The position numbers and the translations under genes were made by a program. A DNA stretch of 28,283 nt. It comes from a virus. This document shows positions 23,301 to 28,283 of the stretch, in pieces (the stretch's first letter is position 1; each line of letters opens with the position of its first letter). Below the pieces are notes generated by a model. It was given only the letters and a program-made list of their open reading frames with translations. It searched no databases and was not told the origin of the DNA. The stretch is from the IMG/VR virus record IMGVR_UViG_3300031918_000122, positions 1-28,283 of that record. One strand, given 5' to 3'.

Positions 23301-26300
23301 CTGTTCTCAATAATAAACTGACAGTATTATATGTGTATTGATTAACATTAAGTCTAGTAATATAAGGGTCCTTAGCAACATCGACGTGAGCATTAATCAT
23401 AGCAGATAGCCAGTCAAGTATACGTTTACCATCTATACCATCTATATCGTGCAAACTACTCATTTCGAATTTTCTAATTGGGCCTCTATTATTAAACTCC
23501 AATTTTGCAGTTTGAGTTAATACATGATGGGCATTACCTAATGCAAATGGAGCTATACCACGCTTACCAGTAGAATACTCTTCTTTCTTCCTGGATTGAA
23601 ATGATGGAGATAAGTATTTGAATGGAGACGTTTTTTCGCTTACATTTATTAATGATTCAACATCACTAAGTATATTGTCTTTTAATTCATCAGTCACAGT
23701 ATCAAGTGGCATTCTAGTTTCATGAGTACTATCTGGGTCAGTTAGAACTGCCATAAATACATCTAAAAGTCTATTTTGAACTGCTTCTTTTGAATTAGAA
23801 TGATACGAGTCTTTTCCATCGATAGACAATGAATCATCGAATTTCATTTTTTCGACCACTCCTGATTCGTTCTTTTTAAAGTTATATCTAGCAATATAAA
23901 GTTTATCAATATCAAAATCAGAACCAGTTAGTTTGGTAAACTCAGTAGGCAATACTATTGTATCTCCAATATTAGCAGGCATTACGTCTACTATTTTTAA
24001 TGATGACATCGATGATAAGCCTTGTGTAGGAATTCTATAACCAATAGATGATGCTTGTGAATTTGGGCCTATTATTTTATTATCAATAAGCCATTGTTTT
24101 TGAGCAGAAAAGTTCTTTATTTCTTTTGGTAGTACATCTTTAAACATAGTAATAGAAATAACTGTTTCCATAGATCCATCGTCAAAGAATCTTAATGGCA
24201 TACCATTATTTATAAGATGTTTCCCTTTATGTGATTTATCATAATCTTCTTGACTTATCTTACCTTCATTTAATTGTTGAGACATTATAGATTTTAAACC
24301 AAATGGAGTCATTTGAATAAACATACCTCCTGGGGTCTGAACGTCAATAACTTTCTTCCCAATAGTAGCCATTATTCTTGACTCAATCCATTTCCAATCT
24401 AGTAAACCCTGAAGTGGATATCTTTTTTCACCATCTTTAGTACTAAGTTTTTCTATAATATCGACAGACATGCCAGAATTTTCAGCGTCCTCAGATAATA
24501 ATTTATATAAATCGTCTTCATTTACCTCCTGTTGTCCACTCTCATTTGTTGTAACTCCTAATTCTTTAGAAAGGGAATTAACACCAAGATCAGACAAGGC
24601 AATATTAGACTCTCTTGCGATTGCAATCAATTCAGCGCCGGTAGCACCTTTTTTACCATTTAGATCTATATTACTGTATGTTTTATCTGATAATATGTTT
24701 GATAATCCAGTTTTATTAGCTTGTGTGCCTAGATTAATGTTAGCGCTCTCGTGAGGATCTGTTAATAGCTGACGTCTAAGATATTTATACTCCTGTTCTT
24801 CATGAGCCATATTCGATAGATCATTAATCTCTGACTGAGTACCATCCTTGTAAAAAGACATAGTTTTCCCATTACCAACTTTAACAGCACTATTAAATGC
24901 CACCATATCGATTTTACGCATTCCTGTGGCAACTTCATCTATATTCATTCTGTCATATAAAGTAGATAGATCGCCTCCAGCTAGAGCCCTGAAAAGAGGG
25001 AACATAGCCATCTTATCAAGTTTAGGTATATCTAAATTCCTTATTTCATCGATTCTGTCGCCAAAATAGATCATTTTCAATGGTTTAAGAGCCAAATTCA
25101 TAACTGAAGTGTACTTAACATCATCATTCATCCATGATTGATCTGGTGATTCAAGTAAATTAAATGCATCTTCCATTTCCGGAGACCATTCGCCAAGCAT
25201 CTCTACTATATTCCTATACATAGATGGAGATATATAAACAGTAGCATCAGTCTCATTTATCTTTTTCTCACCATATCCAAGGAAACTATTTTCAACAGAC
25301 TTAGATCCTATAGCAAATTGTTTTTTGTATTGTTTATTTAACTCTTCTAATTCAGATAATTTACCAACATCTCTTTCGGCTATAGGCAAAAACTTGTTAT
25401 TTATTAAGTCTAGCAAATTAGGTATTGTCTGTTTTAACGACTTTCTTAATTCACTATTAATGGAACTTGCAAGGAATCTATTTCTAAGTTCAGCAAATTG
25501 ATTGCTACCTACTTTATTGTCATTTAACTCGGAAGAATTAAATTTAGTTACTCCACTTAGTCTATGCCCAACAGGCCAATCAGTTCTAAGATTAGACCCG
25601 GTAGAAAGTATAGATGATAATCTCTTTATTTTAGAGTCTGGATTTGGATAGAACGAAGGGTCTTTTGATATGATTTTTTCAAACTCATTGACAGATATGA
25701 TTCCATTAACTAATCCCTCCCCAATCATTTGAATAGTAGCTGCTTGATTTTCGTATCCGCCGTAAGTGTTGCTGAATACTGAATTTTTAGCATTTGATGA
25801 GTGTTTGTTGAAATCGCCTTTATCTAATAGTTTATTATTTAATGTATATGTATTTGACCCATCATATTGTATTACACCTATAGATTTACAATATTCCAGT
25901 TCCTGGTATAATGCAGTAGTTAACGATGCATTAATCATATCATTTCTAACGGTAGTAGCACCCTGTTCTATGTCACTATCTTTATTAGTAATAAATATAC
26001 GTTCTAAGTTGTTTAAGGCAATAGTTAAACCATCTTTTGGATCTGCTAATACTGCAGCATCTAAGTAGTCATTTAAACTTAAATTAGAAGTTTTTACTTC
26101 GCCTCCAATTGAAAGCGCATGAACCATATCTCCAAAGTGCCTAAATCGCAAACCATTGCCATGATTTTCAGACCACTTTTTGCCTGTGTTCATATTCTCG
26201 CCACCAAAGTGATACACTTTTTCTAGTTTATTCTGATCACCTCCTTGTAATTGATATTCATCCCAAGCATCTCTTATTGTATATAATTCTGCAATAAAAT

Positions 26301-28283
26301 ATTCTCCTAATTGATCCTTAGCCTCTGGTCCGAAATCTATATTTATAACATTATTAGAGGTCCCATCTGGATTATCTACGACCGTTCTATTATATATAAT
26401 ACCTTCATGTATAAGTTTTATTCCAGATATAAACATGTATGTTTTCTTATCTGCCATGGTTGGTAAACACATATAATCTTTTGACATTGCTGCCATTTTC
26501 ATCACATAGTCTTCTGCGGGAGATATATCTAAATAGTCTCTACCTTTATCCTTAGTCTCTTCTTCGTACAGCTTTACGAATGTTTTTAATTGGATTTTAG
26601 AAGCGACCCCAGTTCTAAGTTGACTAAGCAATCTGGATCCAGTACCAATTCCACCTTGATCTAATCTTCCTCTATTATAAGTAGACTTTAGTAACTCATC
26701 AATAGCTTCTGGAGATTGATTTATGTCTCTTACTTTATCTGATAAGTAATTATTTAATGATATCTGATATAATTTAGCTCCATCGGCACCAAGTACAGTT
26801 ACCTCTTCTGGGGATGGATGGACCTTAATATATGCTGCGGCTAGGTTTTTAGCAAACTTTTCACCTAGGAATATGTTTTTTGTGCTCATCTTCCTATTAA
26901 TCTTAGTATATCTATCTTTTTTATAGATGGACCCATCGTTATCAATAAGAGACTTAAGTATATTATTGAACAGTAAATACATTTTGCCTGACTTCCTATT
27001 GGTAAGATAATCCATAAGTGATTCTATTGAATTCTCTGGGCCTCCATTACCACTAGATAGCATGTATTCTATTGTTTCAGAGTCTATGTTAACTCCGAGT
27101 TTGCTGTATAATGATACTATTTTGTTTATTACTTGACGTCTTCCTTCTTCCGTAGCGATATCTATACCATTTTTAGACCAATTAACTGGATTAGAAATAC
27201 CATCTCTAAACTCAGTTCTAATTGATTCAACGTATTTTGCATTAAATGTTTTTTGTCCATTCGCATCAGTAGGATATATATTTTCATCTTCTGATAACAT
27301 TTGGCCCCAAGCCAATGGCAACGTCTTGGTAGCCCTATCCACATCACTGTCCATTACATTAAACAATGACTCTACTTGGTTTTGGGACTGCAATTGCTCT
27401 TTATATCCAATGTTAATGAACTCATGTCTTAAGCTGAACATTGTATTCCAAAATTGAGTCTTAAAGTTCTCGTCTAGCATGGGATTCCCATCTTCGTCTA
27501 ATTCGCTTATTCTCTCAAGTAAATTCCTATAAAATGCGTTATTTTCAGATAGTCTAGATATCTTTCCAATCATAGACTCTACAGTCCTTTCATTTGACAA
27601 ATGAGATATCATGGTATTCCACGCAACGTCAAATGGTATAAATTTGTATAAACCGGTCATTGGTTCTTCAATAAACTCTAATTCGCCATCTTTAATTTCA
27701 GAGTGCTCCATTGTTGCAATGAACATCTTTACTCCAGTCCTTATATTATCCTTTTTGGATATCTCATAAGAGGCTTTGGAGTGGTCAGCCATTTCATCAG
27801 CAAGTTGATTAGAACTAGTATCGGTAGCATTATACTCGTCAATCTCTCTTATTCCCATTAATGTTAGAGAGCGTTTCAATTTAGGAATAAATACCTCTTC
27901 GAATCGATCATGGATTTCTTCGAACAAAGCTTTTCTTTGTGGGTCAGTCTCTTCTTCTGCTGATTGTTTTATAGTAGCATTTAATTTACCAAAGTCAATA
28001 TCCTCAACATTTTTGTCTATTCCTGAAACTCCATTTACTCTAAATAAAGTATATAACAGCGCATCCCTTATCTCAAACAATTGAGTATAAGTTTGTATAT
28101 TATTTAAATTAAGTTCCGTTATTCCATAGGGAGCAGCATCACCATACTTGTCTTTAAATTCTCTTAAGCTGTTTTGATTAATAGAATGACCTTTAAACAC
28201 ACCAAGTTCAACATCCTTAAATAACCTATCTAGGCTTTTTGGCGATAAACCAAGTAGTTTATTAGTAAAATTAGCAACTATCC
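20371..28283 (-). CDS. crAss-like virion RNA polymerase, single-chain two-barrel type (5'-partial)
   Basis: The key motif is TKLTGSDFDIDKLYIARY, whose three aspartates D-F-D-I-D (residues 1428-1432 counted from the GTG at 28200) match the Mg-binding loop of the YonO-like RNA polymerase of crAss-like phages. In these enzymes both double-psi beta-barrels of cellular beta and beta' sit in one chain, packaged in the virion to transcribe early genes. Flanking sequence fits a giant polymerase: long helical N-terminal part, then PANIGDTIVLPTEF just before the catalytic loop. Near the C-terminus (about 2380-2550) is a separate module (HSGGAIGADSMFD, then GGTGWAVAMA and FAGIGSRQDAG) resembling SLOG/Rossmann-type nucleotide-binding folds. 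The GTG at 28200 is not the true start: the frame stays open to the window edge (VANFTNKLLGLSPKSLDRLF upstream), so the N-terminus is missing. It ends in TAATG, shared with the downstream gene. Confidence 0.88.
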   Translation of the reverse strand, partial: IVANFTNKLLGLSPKSLDRLFKDVELGVFKGHSINQNSLREFKDKYGDAAPYGITELNLNNIQTYTQLFEIRDALLYTLFRVNGVSGIDKNVEDIDFGKLNATIKQSAEEETDPQRKALFEEIHDRFEEVFIPKLKRSLTLMGIREIDEYNATDTSSNQLADEMADHSKASYEISKKDNIRTGVKMFIATMEHSEIKDGELEFIEEPMTGLYKFIPFDVAWNTMISHLSNERTVESMIGKISRLSENNAFYRNLLERISELDEDGNPMLDENFKTQFWNTMFSLRHEFINIGYKEQLQSQNQVESLFNVMDSDVDRATKTLPLAWGQMLSEDENIYPTDANGQKTFNAKYVESIRTEFRDGISNPVNWSKNGIDIATEEGRRQVINKIVSLYSKLGVNIDSETIEYMLSSGNGGPENSIESLMDYLTNRKSGKMYLLFNNILKSLIDNDGSIYKKDRYTKINRKMSTKNIFLGEKFAKNLAAAYIKVHPSPEEVTVLGADGAKLYQISLNNYLSDKVRDINQSPEAIDELLKSTYNRGRLDQGGIGTGSRLLSQLRTGVASKIQLKTFVKLYEEETKDKGRDYLDISPAEDYVMKMAAMSKDYMCLPTMADKKTYMFISGIKLIHEGIIYNRTVVDNPDGTSNNVINIDFGPEAKDQLGEYFIAELYTIRDAWDEYQLQGGDQNKLEKVYHFGGENMNTGKKWSENHGNGLRFRHFGDMVHALSIGGEVKTSNLSLNDYLDAAVLADPKDGLTIALNNLERIFITNKDSDIEQGATTVRNDMINASLTTALYQELEYCKSIGVIQYDGSNTYTLNNKLLDKGDFNKHSSNAKNSVFSNTYGGYENQAATIQMIGEGLVNGIISVNEFEKIISKDPSFYPNPDSKIKRLSSILSTGSNLRTDWPVGHRLSGVTKFNSSELNDNKVGSNQFAELRNRFLASSINSELRKSLKQTIPNLLDLINNKFLPIAERDVGKLSELEELNKQYKKQFAIGSKSVENSFLGYGEKKINETDATVYISPSMYRNIVEMLGEWSPEMEDAFNLLESPDQSWMNDDVKYTSVMNLALKPLKMIYFGDRIDEIRNLDIPKLDKMAMFPLFRALAGGDLSTLYDRMNIDEVATGMRKIDMVAFNSAVKVGNGKTMSFYKDGTQSEINDLSNMAHEEQEYKYLRRQLLTDPHESANINLGTQANKTGLSNILSDKTYSNIDLNGKKGATGAELIAIARESNIALSDLGVNSLSKELGVTTNESGQQEVNEDDLYKLLSEDAENSGMSVDIIEKLSTKDGEKRYPLQGLLDWKWIESRIMATIGKKVIDVQTPGGMFIQMTPFGLKSIMSQQLNEGKISQEDYDKSHKGKHLINNGMPLRFFDDGSMETVISITMFKDVLPKEIKNFSAQKQWLIDNKIIGPNSQASSIGYRIPTQGLSSMSSLKIVDVMPANIGDTIVLPTEFTKLTGSDFDIDKLYIARYNFKKNESGVVEKMKFDDSLSIDGKDSYHSNSKEAVQNRLLDVFMAVLTDPDSTHETRMPLDTVTDELKDNILSDVESLINVSEKTSPFKYLSPSFQSRKKEEYSTGKRGIAPFALGNAHHVLTQTAKLEFNNRGPIRKFEMSSLHDIDGIDGKRILDWLSAMINAHVDVAKDPYITRLNVNQYTYNTVSLLLRTGIGGNSFYFMPQPILKEIANGVRLVDGQYGADKMASAFEKEERVVRSVSRKYMNMAKVAILAEGDVDERKQRLLDGLNKFDKNKHKILDNGHVFDKEYLRTQLASISGTFEHAYNQLLIFETYQELQPFSKSLAELVKYSQIDNKKWGNSLTSIKLFAKNVQAIKELGNKSVFRNVSQFYAETFLNAKLKNALSMSNLVGNGRFFRTTDSVENFINKIASRINSRNVMNEDTVVEIANAVDSLIKSKFYIDLAKENNTDIGGIFFGDNTIAKRLYKIKQKIKDEVSAYALLSNNTFLNNIEPEISEVNIDPYNQRPDHVYVTSSVKNDNYATEIKEYWGELLDSPIPEVKSFAHDFILYQYFSNGENGAFNQVKLGEDVRSDIGFGDFVNNKLEEFKKTQDPFENEQEAIDQVFRNRWYDDKIVPSTYIHKNLGTFTDIGGMRIPDTYNAPSIPSRAEYIKGKTHEVVFIQSDAKNIGMDDMKNPIFRPYVKVAYDAGSEGKFYVLYKQVGTVTDEDGKIKPVYTATDKSSEKVSGRSIVELGLDKSIVPSNTLRENGTIPNFLFTSNEMFTSAIQQLVAAYNNDPRFQSARVSKDSADAFSTFRPLDEQIEDGEVYEDQYDEDMMEANPIEDLRNQIKEYLEVAENTKDYESAANSLNDDLSEQGYSDAQIDASMYEFSRLLSNSQLTKNNTTEELKTSVEAYSKVVMDTLLDNNVSTDYFNEAVTTPTKVTTEAAPETLLTDMKDITNHSGGAIGADSMFDTIGREYGVINHIHYYHGSKTPLGNRVLTQSELEEGWSEVQKANTLLHRRPDAYKDLLSRNWFQVKNSTQVVAIAPIENNMKTVKGGTGWAVAMAQVNGKEVNVFNLTDNLWYKWNGDTFVKSATPILEKDFAGIGSRQDAGKMTLESIQAIRDVYENTKNSIENKPISSVSISEQELSTINKTFQDAGFPAMTMEEYNNLSDEDKDNLKPCFS

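Noticed and set aside
1-28283. CRISPR arrays, insertion sequences, integrase or attachment sites
   Set aside because: No regularly spaced repeats with spacers, no transposase or integrase motifs and no long terminal inverted repeats were seen.

Overview
The window looks like part of a large, AT-rich tailed phage of the crAss-like group (order Crassvirales), which infects Bacteroidota. The best evidence is a giant minus-strand protein of more than 2,600 residues carrying DFDID inside GSDFDIDKLYIARY. This matches the single-chain, virion-packaged RNA polymerase of crAss-like phages. A second giant ORF follows in the same operon. On the plus strand lies a compact replication module with A-rich, mostly Shine-Dalgarno-free gene starts, as is usual for Bacteroidota and their phages.

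Layout. (1) 1-2332 has no credible gene in either strand. It is purine-rich and packed with perfect hairpins, a GC-rich 8-bp long-range pairing and an intrinsic-terminator-like hairpin at 1798-1827. I read it as one or more very large structured noncoding RNAs. (2) 2333-4902 holds four small unknown genes, separated by two roughly 300-nt gene-free stretches that also contain hairpins. (3) 4955-9544 is the replication and recombination block: unknown helicase-adjacent protein, DnaB-type helicase core, small Zn-knuckle protein, Sak4-like AAA_24 ATPase, putative ssDNA-binding protein and Toprim primase. (4) 9545-9912 is gene-free, with hairpins and a nearly complete tRNA cloverleaf whose anticodon loop has only six bases. 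(5) 9913-12329 encodes a MoxR-type AAA+ ATPase followed by a VWA/MIDAS protein. (6) 12330-14695 has a compact three-way-junction RNA, two small genes, a terminator, a PD-(D/E)XK nuclease and an unknown protein. (7) A bidirectional terminator at 14677-14718 separates this from the convergent minus-strand operon. (8) 14762-28283 (minus) holds the giant RNA polymerase gene, whose frame stays open to the window edge, then the 1,869-aa protein, joined by a TAATG overlap.

How the parts work together (inference from families). Helicase, primase, ATPase, ssDNA-binding protein and nuclease would copy and recombine phage DNA early in infection. The giant proteins are probably virion cargo: in crAss-like phages the polymerase enters the cell with the DNA and transcribes early genes. 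The MoxR-VWA pair is probably a chaperone-like remodelling machine with an unknown target.

The most novel material is RNA: the 2.3-kb structured region, the three-way-junction leader at 12360-12459, and the tRNA-like element at 9735-9808. All structures were read by eye from complementary segments. None was folded computationally or compared with databases.
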